Shown here piece by piece: positions 7,765 through 16,900 of a DNA stretch of 35,396 nt (positions are counted from its first letter, which is position 1; each line of letters starts with the position of its first letter). The stretch lies in contig DATJJY010000055.1 of assembly GCA_035491895.1 (NCBI GenBank), positions 1 to 35,396 of the forward strand, given 5' to 3'. A program made the position numbers and the translations under genes. The notes beneath the pieces are model-generated. The model was not told where the DNA came from, searched no databases, and saw only the letters and a program-made list of their open reading frames with translations. This DNA is from DASTHG01 sp035491895 (lineage in GTDB: Bacteria; Gemmatimonadota; Gemmatimonadetes; Gemmatimonadales; GWC2-71-9).

Positions 7765-8258
7765 CCGGCGAGGCGCCGGCGGATTTGCTTGACGTGGTGG
7801 CGCGCGTGCCGCAGATGGAATTCCATCCACTCGGGAAGTGTGAGATCACCCAGCCGCGGGTGCTTCACGAAGAGATCCCGCGCACGCGCCGGCAAGAGCA
7901 GCCGCCCGATTTCCTGAATCCGCTCCACACCCTTGCGGAAGTGCATCTCGGCGGCGCCGCGCTCCACACGTTCTGCGGGCACCGATCGGTCGGGCGCCTG
8001 CATGAATGGCGGAAACACACCCATGTCCAGTACCAGGATTCGGGCGATACGCTCGCGCACTTTCAGCGGCCGGCGCACCATCGGGTCACGGGCCCGGCGG
8101 TCTTCGAAACCCGACGCGCTCCATTCCAGACCCAATGCCAGGTGCTCGACGATTTGCGCCGAGCACCAGTGCCCGGTGGGCGCCTTGTACCAGTCCACCT
8201 CGGGTCGATCCTTGAGGGGAGCGAGGACGATTTCGGGAAGGTCTGCGAATTGGGCCAT
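7761..8258 (-). CDS. DinB/YfiT-like protein
   Basis: A 165-residue four-helix-bundle protein of the DinB/YfiT superfamily, whose members bind a divalent metal through three histidines and often act as thiol-dependent transferases. The pattern fits: IVEHLALGLEW near residue 37 gives the first His, and FHLRHARHHVKQI near the C-terminus gives the others. Substrate unknown. It overlaps the basic 51-residue gene by four bases at its stop. The start lies next to a hairpin-rich spacer. Confidence 0.85.
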   Translation of the reverse strand: MAQFADLPEIVLAPLKDRPEVDWYKAPTGHWCSAQIVEHLALGLEWSASGFEDRRARDPMVRRPLKVRERIARILVLDMGVFPPFMQAPDRSVPAERVERGAAEMHFRKGVERIQEIGRLLLPARARDLFVKHPRLGDLTLPEWMEFHLRHARHHVKQIRRRLAG

Positions 8259-8292
8259 TGGTGAGCTCCTCGTCTACTCGCGAGTAACACTC

Positions 8293-8382
8293 GCGGCTCG
8301 GCTACCTGTCACCGATGGTGACGTCGCTGCTCAGAATGTGTCGCCCTCGGCGACAGATAGCCGAGTCGCGGCTCTCAGCCGC
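8293..8382. repeat. Spacer with nested inverted repeats
   Basis: The spacer between two minus-strand genes holds an imperfect long inverted repeat: GCGGCTCGGCTACCTGTC at 8293-8310 pairs with 8352-8369, differing at two positions. Two perfect short hairpins also occur, TGTCGCC/GGCGACA at 8339-8355 and GCGGCT/AGCCGC at 8368-8382. The A-run at 8384-8389 lies on the wrong side for an intrinsic terminator of the minus-strand gene. It may be an mRNA structure or a REP-like unit. Confidence 0.6.
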
Positions 8383-8392
8383 GAAAAAACGT

Positions 8393-9073
8393 TCACCCCC
8401 GCTCCTCCACAAAGAGCCGCCGCACCCGATCCCCGTCGGCGATGAACTGATCGAGCTGGTCGGGCGCCGGGAGCCGCCCGGTGCGCCACCAGAGGAGGCG
8501 ACTCCCGGATCCCGCGAGGTGATGCCGCGGGACGGTTCCATCGGGACCCGCAGCGACGAGATACGCCCGCCGGGCGGGCGAGAACAGCGTGCGTACCGCC
8601 GCCTCGTCGTCCCCCTGCAGCTCGTATCCCCGGGAGAACTCCTCGTCTCCCTCGAAATCGAAATCCTGGGCTCCGAAGCGCTGCGCCACCCGGCGCCAGA
8701 AGCCTTCCGGCGCGAGTGAAAATCGCGGCAGGGTGAGCCCGGGCATCTCCCAGAGCATCATGGCGAGCCGGTGGCGGTGGCTGCTCTGGCCGCCGCCCGT
8801 GACGTAGACGTAGTCGAACGCCGTGAACGGCGTTCCCCCCACCTGACCGCTGATGGTGCCGCCCCAGGTGCGGCCGTGCCCGCGCGTGAAGATCGGAAAC
8901 ACCTCCGCGAGCTCCTGCTCGGCCCCCGCACGTTTGCGCTCGAACCGGTAGCCGCGCTGCTCCGTGTACTGTTGCAGCGCTTCAGTGCGGCGCCGCTCGG
9001 CGACGAACAATGCGCCGAGAATCCCCGCGGGAACGGCGACGGCGGCAGCGATGATGGCGGCTGGGGGAATCAC
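8393..9073 (-). CDS. Membrane-anchored protein of unknown function
   Basis: A 226-residue protein with one N-terminal transmembrane helix (IIAAAVAVPAGILGALFVA) and a soluble remainder. The soluble part begins with a YTEQRGYRFER stretch and has short beta-type segments around FTAFDYVYVTG. The general layout recalls DUF3137-type proteins, but I cannot assign it firmly. It is divergent from the PHP-domain gene with a 57-base spacer, so the two may share a promoter region. Confidence 0.65.
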   Translation of the reverse strand: MIPPAAIIAAAVAVPAGILGALFVAERRRTEALQQYTEQRGYRFERKRAGAEQELAEVFPIFTRGHGRTWGGTISGQVGGTPFTAFDYVYVTGGGQSSHRHRLAMMLWEMPGLTLPRFSLAPEGFWRRVAQRFGAQDFDFEGDEEFSRGYELQGDDEAAVRTLFSPARRAYLVAAGPDGTVPRHHLAGSGSRLLWWRTGRLPAPDQLDQFIADGDRVRRLFVEERG

Positions 9074-9130
9074 ACGCCCGGCCTAAAAACCGATACCTTG
9101 TGTGCGACCGCTCATGCCCGGATTCTAGAG

Positions 9131-10327
9131 GTGAACTTCCTGCGTCGCCACCCGCTCGCGGTGATCCTCACCATCCTCGTGATCGCAGGCGCGTTCGCAC
9201 CGCTTCCCGCCATCGTCGACGCGGTCACCGGCGCCCCGGCGGGCGACGCCGAGGTGACGCGTCCGGTGCTCTACGTCCTGGCCGCGCCGGTGTCGAGCGT
9301 CCTCGACGCGGTGACGTTTCTGAGCATGGCGCGCGCGATCTGGTTTCTCGTCTGCTGGATCGTTGTGCTGGCGGGGGTCGGCGCGACGCTGCCGGGCACG
9401 CGGCGTCGGCGGATCTTCCGCGGCGTGCTGGGAGTCCTGGCGCCATGCGCCGTCGCGGCGGCCGCGGTGCTGCTTCCCCGCCCCGTTCCACGGCTCACGA
9501 CCGCCGAGCTGCCCGAGAGCGGCTTGACGATCGTCGATTACCATTCCCACACCGAGCGCTCGCACGACGGGCGACCCGGCTGGACACTCGAGCGGCTCGC
9601 TGAATGGCACGCGGACCAGGGCTTCCAGGCGGCGTACGTGACCGATCACAACGCCCCGTACGTCGGTTCTAACGACGATGGACCGATTCCGCTCCTTCCC
9701 GGAGAGGAGCTGAGCGTCTATCGCCAGCATATCGTGGCGCTGGGCACGGTCAACCAGTTCGATCTCACACCCTACTCGCACGACACACCCGGCATGATCG
9801 GCCTCTTCGGCGCGCTGCACGCACAGGGGGCGCTGGCCATCGCCTCGCTCCCCGAATACTGGCGGAGTCACTTCGACGACCTGGAGCAGTTCGTGGCCGG
9901 GGGCGTGGACGGCTTCGAGATCGTCAACTGTGCGCCGAAGGCACTCGCGTTCCCCGGTGCGGCCCGGCGGGCCGTCATCACCCTGGCGCAGCACCATGAT
10001 CTCTTCGTCACGGGGGCGAGCGACAATCACGGCTGGGGCAAGGTGACGTGCGTTTGGAACCAGACGCACGAGGGGGCGCACGGCTTCGGAGGGAACCACG
10101 TGCTGGCGCGGCCGATCGCGCTCATGCAGGGCGACCTCCCCTCCTGGTCGGCCGCCTACTCGCAGCTGTGGCTCATGTTTCGGGGATTGTCGTGGGCGGA
10201 GCGGATGAGCTGGCTGACGTGGATCGCGCTGATCTGGATCTACCGTGGGATCCCGCGGCGCAAGGGACAGTCGGCGGGGCTCGGGATTCTGGCGCGCTCG
10301 CTCGGGTCCCGCCCAGTCAGCGAGTAG
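9131..10327 (+). CDS. Membrane-anchored PHP-domain metal-dependent phosphoesterase
   Basis: A protein of about 398 residues. The N-terminus has three hydrophobic segments (about 8-30, 55-95 and 105-120). A PHP domain follows, with DYHSHTERSHDG (metal-binding histidines) and YVTDHNAPY, then LLPGEELS and a C-terminal SDNHGWGK. PHP proteins hydrolyse phosphoesters using two or three metals; this one probably acts at the outer face of the membrane. A last hydrophobic stretch near 365-385 may be another helix. The start is uncertain: GTG at 9131 gives a sensible NFLRRHP signal-anchor, while the frame remains open upstream through sequence antisense to the neighbour. The 3' end overlaps the convergent protease gene by 11 bases. 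Confidence 0.8.
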   Translation: MNFLRRHPLAVILTILVIAGAFAPLPAIVDAVTGAPAGDAEVTRPVLYVLAAPVSSVLDAVTFLSMARAIWFLVCWIVVLAGVGATLPGTRRRRIFRGVLGVLAPCAVAAAAVLLPRPVPRLTTAELPESGLTIVDYHSHTERSHDGRPGWTLERLAEWHADQGFQAAYVTDHNAPYVGSNDDGPIPLLPGEELSVYRQHIVALGTVNQFDLTPYSHDTPGMIGLFGALHAQGALAIASLPEYWRSHFDDLEQFVAGGVDGFEIVNCAPKALAFPGAARRAVITLAQHHDLFVTGASDNHGWGKVTCVWNQTHEGAHGFGGNHVLARPIALMQGDLPSWSAAYSQLWLMFRGLSWAERMSWLTWIALIWIYRGIPRRKGQSAGLGILARSLGSRPVSE

Positions 10328-13300
10328 CCTTCAGGCGCTGCACCGAGCTCGCGACGCCGTTCGACAGCAGCAGATCGAGCTCCGTGCCGCGCGTCTCCAC
10401 CGCGACACGGCCCCCTCTGCCGATCGACAGCACCTGACCGCTCGCGGGGTCCCGCACCATCACGATCGGCGCCGCGAGCGTATCCCAGGTGATCGCCGCG
10501 ATGTGACCCTGCCACGATGCGACCGCGCCTTGCGGCACAGCCGGTGCGACTCCCTGCGGCCCGGCGGCGGACGCTGCCCGCAGGAACTGCTGGCCGCGAC
10601 CCACGAGCCGCAGCGTCACGAGTCGGCTCTGAACCACGTCGGACAGAGGCAGCGCGAAGGCGAAATGACTCTCCACGCTGCCGCGCAGGTCGGCGATCGC
10701 GGTCGGCTCGAACGACTGGGTAAACAAGACCGCGCCGTCCTTGTCGAGACCCTGAACCTGGTACGAGCCCACGCCGCTCGGCGCCGCCGGCTGGGCCTGC
10801 AGCACGAACGCTGGCTCGAGGTAGGGGACTCCATTGCGAATCGATCCCCAGACGAGGAGCGAGCGCTGCGCCGGCAGCGTCGCGGCGGCCATCAGGCTGC
10901 TCGTCGCGATGTAGTTGAGGATGCCGTTGTAGGTGTAGTCGCTGATCCAGTTGTCGTCGCAATACCCCATGATGTCGTGAATCGTCGGCGCATAGAGCAG
11001 CGCCGGGGACGAGAAGACGTCGGTGCCGGTGATGCCGATGATGCCTCCGGCGTAGGGATAGTTCTTGTCCGGCGATCCCGCGCCGCAGCCTGGAGCGTGC
11101 TGGCGGTTGTACGTGTGCCCCAGCTCGTGGGCCACCGTCACTCCACGCCACGTCTGGTCGTCGTAGACGACCGCCGTCGGCCGCCCGATATAGCCGATGC
11201 CGACGATGCCTGATGGGTAGGTGACTCTGACGACCCCGACATACGTCGCGGGGGAGTGCTCGGCGACGCGCAGGGCGTCGATTTCGCTCAGGATCTGCGT
11301 CCAGGAGGCGTCGGACCCGTTGTCGACATTGGTCGATGTCGTGTAGGTCTGGTGCACGTCGAGGGTCGGTTGCGTGATCGGAAAGAGCCGGTACGCCGTG
11401 TCGCCATACGTCGACACGTTGGCGACGGTGACGTTCCCGGTGAGCTGGTTCCCCGTCTGCTTGATCGGCACGAAACGATAGCTCTGCGGGGCGGTGGATC
11501 GCACGACCTCGGCCTGGACGAGGGTGTTGTTCGACTCGTTCCCTTCGGCGATGAAGTGATCGGGGTCGACCTCAGCGGTGATCGATATTCCCGGCTGCAC
11601 CAGACTCCCCGGCACGCTGAGATTCCATGTAGCAGAAAGGTTTCCCTCGCTCGGGGCGGTTGGCGCAGGCCCCGTCCCCGCCACCGTGGCGCTGGAGAGC
11701 AGCGTGCTGCCGTTATAGAAGCTGATCCGCACCGATGGGATGGCCGCCGAGCTTTGTGTCGCCCGGACGAACACGCGCACCAGGGCGGGACGGACGGCGA
11801 TCAGCGCTTCTGAATCGTTCAGCGTCTGCGCCGACTGCGTCACGTAGATGTGATCGATGGTCAAATCAAACGGCGGCGGCGGGCCGCTGGCTCCCGCCTT
11901 GATCTCGAATCCCAGCGCGCCGCCATTGGCCGCGGGCCAGGTCGCGTTGATGGCCGGATGATTCGTCTGCGACTCGGCTTCGAGGTCCGCCTGCGTTCCC
12001 TCCGCCGACGGCTGTTCGGCCAGCTCCGTGAACCCGGCTCCGGGTGCGACCAGTGCGGTGTTCTTCGCGATCCCGAAGATGCCGTAGGCGACGTCATTCG
12101 TGTTGCCGAAGGCGGCGAGGTTGACCGTGAGACCGGTCGCTGCGTCCCCGGTGCGCGAACCGTTCTGCGCGATCGCCCCTCCCCCGTTGGTCCCGGATGG
12201 ATCGACCCCGCTCCACTGCACCACGATCCATTGGCAGTTCGACACCGAGCTCGTGAATGTGATCGTGAGCGGTCCGCTCCCGGGCGCCGCGGCAAGCGCT
12301 CGATAGACGGTGAGCCGTTTGTGCGGGGTGGCGACGCCGTCGAAGACGGTGGTCGACACGACGGTCCACGCCGTCATCCCACCACCCGAGAGCGTTGGGG
12401 TCGCCGGAGCGGCGGTGGAATTGTGCCCGAGCACGGCGACGGTGATGAGCGCGTTTGATGCCGGAGCGATGCTCGCGCTCGTGTAGATCCTCTGGTTGAC
12501 GGCGTTGTTCCCCGAAGCGAGAACCGTCTGCGTGATCGCTCCACCGCCACCCCCTGAGCTGAAGGTCACGGTGACGGCATGGTCGGCGCTCATCGCGAGC
12601 GCGCAGGTCCCGGTCCCCGAGCAATCGCCACTCCATCCCGTGAATCCCGCTCCCGGCGTCAGCGTTACGTTGTCCGTGGCGAGAAACACCGCCGTACATG
12701 AGGCCGTCGCTGGATTGGCGCACGTTCCACCAGGTTGCGGTGTTACCGAGAACACCGCCTGGCCTGTACCGACAACCGACAACGTCAGCACGTGGGTCGT
12801 CGGCGCCGACTGCACGAACGTCGCAGTGACGGAGCGATTCGCACTCATCGCGAGGGAACATGTCCCCGTCCCCGAGCAGGCCCCGCTCCAGCCGGAGAAC
12901 GACCAGCCGGACGGGGCCGAGGCGGTGAGCGTCACGTTGTCGGTCGTGAGGTAGATGGCGGAGCACGACGATGTCGCGGGGTTGGCGCACGTGCCGCCGC
13001 TCTGAAATGCCGGCGAGAAACTCACCGAGCCCGTTCCGCTGACACTCAAGGAAAGGGTGCTCGTCGTGGGCGGCGGACCCGACTGTCCGGCAGCGATTTC
13101 CAGCGCGATCGCGCCGGCGTTCGCGCTGCCCCACGTCGCTGCGACGCTGGCGAGATCGGTGGCACTTTCCGAGGCGAGATCGGCTGCCGGACTCTCCAGC
13201 GATCCCTGCTCGACGTTGAGCGTGAACCCCGACCCGGGCGTCACCGCCGGTGCGGCCTTCGCAACGCCGAACACACCATACGCGACGTCGTTGCTGTTGC

Positions 13301-13835
13301 CGAAGGCGGCGAGGTTGACGCTCAATCCCGTCGCCGCGTCTGCTTGCGTGGACCCGCTCTGTACGATCCCGGTGGCCCCGTCCCACTGCATCACGATCCA
13401 CTGGCAGTTCGAGACGGAGCTCGTGAAGGTGATCGTGAGGGGACCGCTCCCGGGCGTGGCGCTCTGCGCCTGGTAAACGGTGAGGCGCTTGTGGGGCGTC
13501 GCGACACCGTCGAATACGACGCTCGAAACGACGGTCCAGCTCGTCATCCCACCGCCGCTGACTGTGGGGCTCGGCAGGGCAGCCGTGGAGTTGTGGCCCA
13601 GCACGGCGACGGTGATCAGCGCGTTCGCAGCCGGAGCGATACTCGCGGTGGTGTAAATCCTCTGGTTGACGGTGTTGTTGCCGACGGTCAGGAGGGTCTG
13701 GGTGACAGCGGTAATCGCCTGGCCGGTGGGCATGTCCGAGCCCGGACTCCCGACCGCCGTCGGAGTCCGGTTCTCGGTGCACGTCGCCATCGCCCCGAAT
13801 AGCGCCAGGGCAAGCAGCCGCAGGCCTTTGACCAG
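10317..13835 (-). CDS. Exported modular metzincin-like metalloprotease, probable CTG start
   Basis: A large surface or secreted protein of about 1172 residues. From the N-terminus it has a hydrophobic export signal (LRLLALALFGAMATC), an unassigned beta-rich module, two Cys-containing InlB-B/Flg_new-like repeats (GWSGACSGTGTC and GWSGDCSGTGTC), a second copy of the first module, a CARDB-like domain (IAEGNESNNTLVQAEV) and a zinc protease domain. The last has HELGHTYNRQH near residue 903 and a downstream Met-turn-like DIMGYC, which matches the metzincin layout with Asn in place of the usual Gly. The first ATG (13790) lies inside the signal sequence. CTG at 13835 has a GAGG ribosome binding site six bases upstream and restores the whole signal. 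The Cys at MATC could be lipidated, but Thr at -1 is not typical. Confidence 0.85.
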   Translation of the reverse strand: MVKGLRLLALALFGAMATCTENRTPTAVGSPGSDMPTGQAITAVTQTLLTVGNNTVNQRIYTTASIAPAANALITVAVLGHNSTAALPSPTVSGGGMTSWTVVSSVVFDGVATPHKRLTVYQAQSATPGSGPLTITFTSSVSNCQWIVMQWDGATGIVQSGSTQADAATGLSVNLAAFGNSNDVAYGVFGVAKAAPAVTPGSGFTLNVEQGSLESPAADLASESATDLASVAATWGSANAGAIALEIAAGQSGPPPTTSTLSLSVSGTGSVSFSPAFQSGGTCANPATSSCSAIYLTTDNVTLTASAPSGWSFSGWSGACSGTGTCSLAMSANRSVTATFVQSAPTTHVLTLSVVGTGQAVFSVTPQPGGTCANPATASCTAVFLATDNVTLTPGAGFTGWSGDCSGTGTCALAMSADHAVTVTFSSGGGGGAITQTVLASGNNAVNQRIYTSASIAPASNALITVAVLGHNSTAAPATPTLSGGGMTAWTVVSTTVFDGVATPHKRLTVYRALAAAPGSGPLTITFTSSVSNCQWIVVQWSGVDPSGTNGGGAIAQNGSRTGDAATGLTVNLAAFGNTNDVAYGIFGIAKNTALVAPGAGFTELAEQPSAEGTQADLEAESQTNHPAINATWPAANGGALGFEIKAGASGPPPPFDLTIDHIYVTQSAQTLNDSEALIAVRPALVRVFVRATQSSAAIPSVRISFYNGSTLLSSATVAGTGPAPTAPSEGNLSATWNLSVPGSLVQPGISITAEVDPDHFIAEGNESNNTLVQAEVVRSTAPQSYRFVPIKQTGNQLTGNVTVANVSTYGDTAYRLFPITQPTLDVHQTYTTSTNVDNGSDASWTQILSEIDALRVAEHSPATYVGVVRVTYPSGIVGIGYIGRPTAVVYDDQTWRGVTVAHELGHTYNRQHAPGCGAGSPDKNYPYAGGIIGITGTDVFSSPALLYAPTIHDIMGYCDDNWISDYTYNGILNYIATSSLMAAATLPAQRSLLVWGSIRNGVPYLEPAFVLQAQPAAPSGVGSYQVQGLDKDGAVLFTQSFEPTAIADLRGSVESHFAFALPLSDVVQSRLVTLRLVGRGQQFLRAASAAGPQGVAPAVPQGAVASWQGHIAAITWDTLAAPIVMVRDPASGQVLSIGRGGRVAVETRGTELDLLLSNGVASSVQRLKATR
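11890..12540 (-). repeat. Second copy of a duplicated ~210-residue module
   Basis: It encodes the module starting ITQTVLASGNNAVNQRIYT and ending near GFEIKAG. Long blocks such as FDGVATPHKRLTVY and LTITFTSSVSNCQWIV are identical to the copy at 13085-13715, so this is an intragenic duplication. Edges are approximate. Confidence 0.85.
13085..13715 (-). repeat. First copy of a duplicated ~210-residue module
   Basis: It encodes the N-terminal module of the protease, LLTVGNNTVNQRIYTTASI to about AIALEIAAG. It is highly similar to the copy at 11890-12540, from which it is separated by the two Cys-containing repeats. Confidence 0.85.
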
Positions 13836-13841
13836 GGTGCG

Positions 13842-13845
13842 CCTC
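13842..13845 (-). promoter_or_regulatory. Ribosome binding site supporting the CTG start
   Basis: GAGG on the minus strand, six bases upstream of CTG at 13835. The codon for the first ATG has no comparable site and would cut the signal peptide. Confidence 0.5.
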
Positions 13846-13868
13846 GAGTTCGGTGCTCAGGGTGCTCG

Positions 13869-13888
13869 GGGAGTTCTCTGCAACTCCC
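13869..13888. promoter_or_regulatory. Dyad in the divergent protease/A2M spacer
   Basis: A perfect 7-bp inverted repeat, GGGAGTT (13869-13875) and AACTCCC (13882-13888), separated by six bases. It lies in the 79-bp spacer between two divergent genes. Just beside it is a direct repeat GGTGCTCAG/GGTGCTCGG (13852-13870). Size and position fit an operator, but a transcript hairpin is equally possible. Confidence 0.4.
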
Positions 13889-13914
13889 AGGCCGCGGCCA
13901 CGGTGTTAAGATGA

Positions 13915-16900
13915 ATGCGCCATCTCCCGGGACCGTCGATGCTTTCCGCCCGTCTCGCCCTGCTCGTCACCCTCGGCGCTGCGGTAATTGTCGGCGACGG
14001 CGCCCTCAAGGTGTTGCGCGTCTCCCCCCAAAACGCCGGCGAATCGACCGACGACATCACCGTCACCTTCGACCGCCCGATCGCGGGCGGGCTCGACTCG
14101 ACGGTCGATCCGAAGACGATCTTCACGATCACGCCGCGGGTCCTCGGCAAGCTCGAGTGGCGCGATCCGGTGACGATCCGGCTGCATCCCGCGGCGCCGC
14201 TCCCAGCGGGCGTCACCTTCACGGTGAAAATCGCGAACACGTTTCACGCGATGGATGGCAGCCAGCTCGACGCGCCGTATTCGTTTTCGTTCCGGGTGAA
14301 GGGCCCGAAGGTGCTCGATGCGTACCCCGTCAACCAGTGGACCAACCCGCTCTATCTGACGCCCAGCACGCGCTTCACGCTGCTCGTGTCGGCCCCCGCG
14401 AATCTGTCGTTGCTCGCCGGCCTCATTTCCGCCGACGTCGGACGCTGCATCCGGGGGAAGACGATTGCGCTGCGCCCCCTGCGGCAGCGCCGCATCGGCA
14501 CGCAGGACGAGCGCTGGCGCTACTACGGCACGTGGACCGGCGGCGACACGACGAAGGACCTGCGGCGCGTCATCGAGCTGGCACCCGCCGAGTCGCTGCC
14601 GCCGAACTGCGCGGCGACGCTGAACGTCCCCGAGCGGGTGGATAGCGTCACATCGAACCGCTCGTGGCAGTTCCACACCTACGGGCCGTTTGCGGTGACG
14701 AGCGCAATCTGCGGGTACAACACGGGCCGGTGTCCCATCGGACCCACGCACCTGTATTTCACGACGCCGGTGCGCGGCGCCGACGTGTTGCGCCACGTGC
14801 ACATCACCCCGGCGATCGCCCTGGCGGTCAACGACACCTCCGCTGAATCGGCGGAGTGGTATCTGCAGGGACAGCTCACGCCGCGGACGACGTATACGGT
14901 CACCGTGGACGCCGGCCTCACCGATGTTTTCGGCCAGCGGGTGCCCACCGCCGGCGCTGCGTTCACGTTCACCACGACGTCGTACACGCCGCAGATCCGC
15001 TACCCCTACGGGCGCATGCTGGTGGAGCGGACTGGACCGCGCACTCTCGCCGTCGAGCACGTCAACGCCGACACGCTCGTCGTGTCGATCGTGGGCGTCC
15101 CCGATTCGCTCGAGCCGCGCATCCTGCAGAACCAGGGCGGCTGGCCCGACGTGTGGGAAAAGACAAAAGCGCAGGTCACGACGCAGACCATCGCCGTCCC
15201 CGGGACCCGCGACCTGCCGAAGGTCTCCGCGGTGCGCATCCCGGCGATCAACGCGGCGCGCGGCGGGGGAACACTGCAGCTGATCCGCATCTCCTCCCCG
15301 GCCGTCGATACCGTCCCCGACCGGCCCACCCTCATCCCCATCGCGGTCGTGCAGCTCACCGACCTGGCGGTGCACGCGCGCATCGGCGCGCAGGAAGGCG
15401 ACGTCTGGGTCACCGGGGTGAGCGACGGGCTGCCCCGGCAGAACGCGAAGGTCACGCTGTACGACGGCGACGGAAAGGTCCGAGCCCAGACCACGACCGA
15501 CGCGCGCGGCCTCGCCCGGCTCACGGGGTATGCGAGCGACACCGCGGGAACCGAGAATCAGGGCGAGGGCGACGAAGAGGAAGGCGGCGACTACTCGGGC
15601 TTCGAGGGCTACGTCGCGGCGACGCTCGGCACCGACCGTTCCGTCGTGGCCGTGTCGCGCTACGACGCCGACCTCTCCCCCTGGCAGTTCAACGTCTACG
15701 CCGCTTATGGCGCGGATCGCCTCCCGCAGGCGTCGACCGTGTTCACCGAGCGCGGTATCTACCGCCCCGGCGAGCCGGTGTACGCCAAAGCGATCATCCG
15801 GACTGGCCTGCTTGGCAACCTCAAAGTGCCGCGCGACTCGCTGCGCTGGGTGTTCACCGACCGCGAGAACGCGACGGTGAAGGATACGACCGTGGGGCTG
15901 TCGGCGTTCGGCACATCGGACCAGTCGTTCACCATCCCGCCCGACGCCCCTCTCGGTCAGTACGCGGTGCGCGTCGACCGGCGCCAGGGCGGGAAGTGGC
16001 ACGGCGTCGCGACGACCGAATACCGCGTCGCCGAGTATCGGCCGCCCGAATTCCTGGTGAACGTCACGACCGACAAGGCGACGCACTTCACCGGCGACTC
16101 GGTCCGCGCCACGGTCGAGGCGAGCTACCTGTTCGGCGCACCGATGGCCCGCGCCGTCCTCACCTGGTACGCGCGGCAGCGTACCGCGAGCCCGTGGGAG
16201 TTCTCGATCCCGAACACCGACGGCTACGACATCGGCGAGATGGGATGGTGGTGGGAAGAGGAGCAGGACTACAACTACGGCCAGGGGAACGTCGTCGCCA
16301 ACGGCACCGACACACTGGACGCGACCGGTCACCTGACGCTCAGGGCCGCCGCCCCTGTACCACCCAAGGGCAAGGCCGCCTGGATCTCCTTCGAGGCGAC
16401 GGTCACCGACGTGAACCGGCAGACGGTCTCGGCCCAGGGCTCCGTCATGATGCACGCCGCGAGCTTCTACATCGGCGCCAAGGCGGCGGGGTCGGAGTAC
16501 TTCTGGACGGCTGACAAGCCCCGCGTCGTGAATCTCATCGCCGTCACGCCGCAGGGAACGCGCGTCCCGGGCGTGACGATTCAGGGCACCCTGATCCGCC
16601 GCGAGTGGCACCGCGCCTCGCGCGAGCGGGCGGGGATCGACGAAGATGTCGGCGAGTGGGTGGCCGACACCGTCGACCGCTGCAGCGTGAAGACCGCGGC
16701 GAGCGATGTCCCCTGCCAGATGACGCCGCAGGACGGCGGCTCGTACACAATTCGCTTCCAGGCCGCTGACGAGAAAGGCCGGGCGGTGGCGACGAGCTTC
16801 TACCGCTGGGTGGTCGGCAAGGACTGGGTGCCGTGGAACGACGACTCGAAATTCAAGATGGACGTCGTCCCCGACAAGACGAGCTACAACGTGGGCGACA

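Noticed and set aside
8368..8390. Rho-independent terminator
   Set aside because: The hairpin is followed by an A-run on the plus strand, so the T-run precedes the stem for the minus-strand gene; the polarity is wrong for termination of either neighbour.
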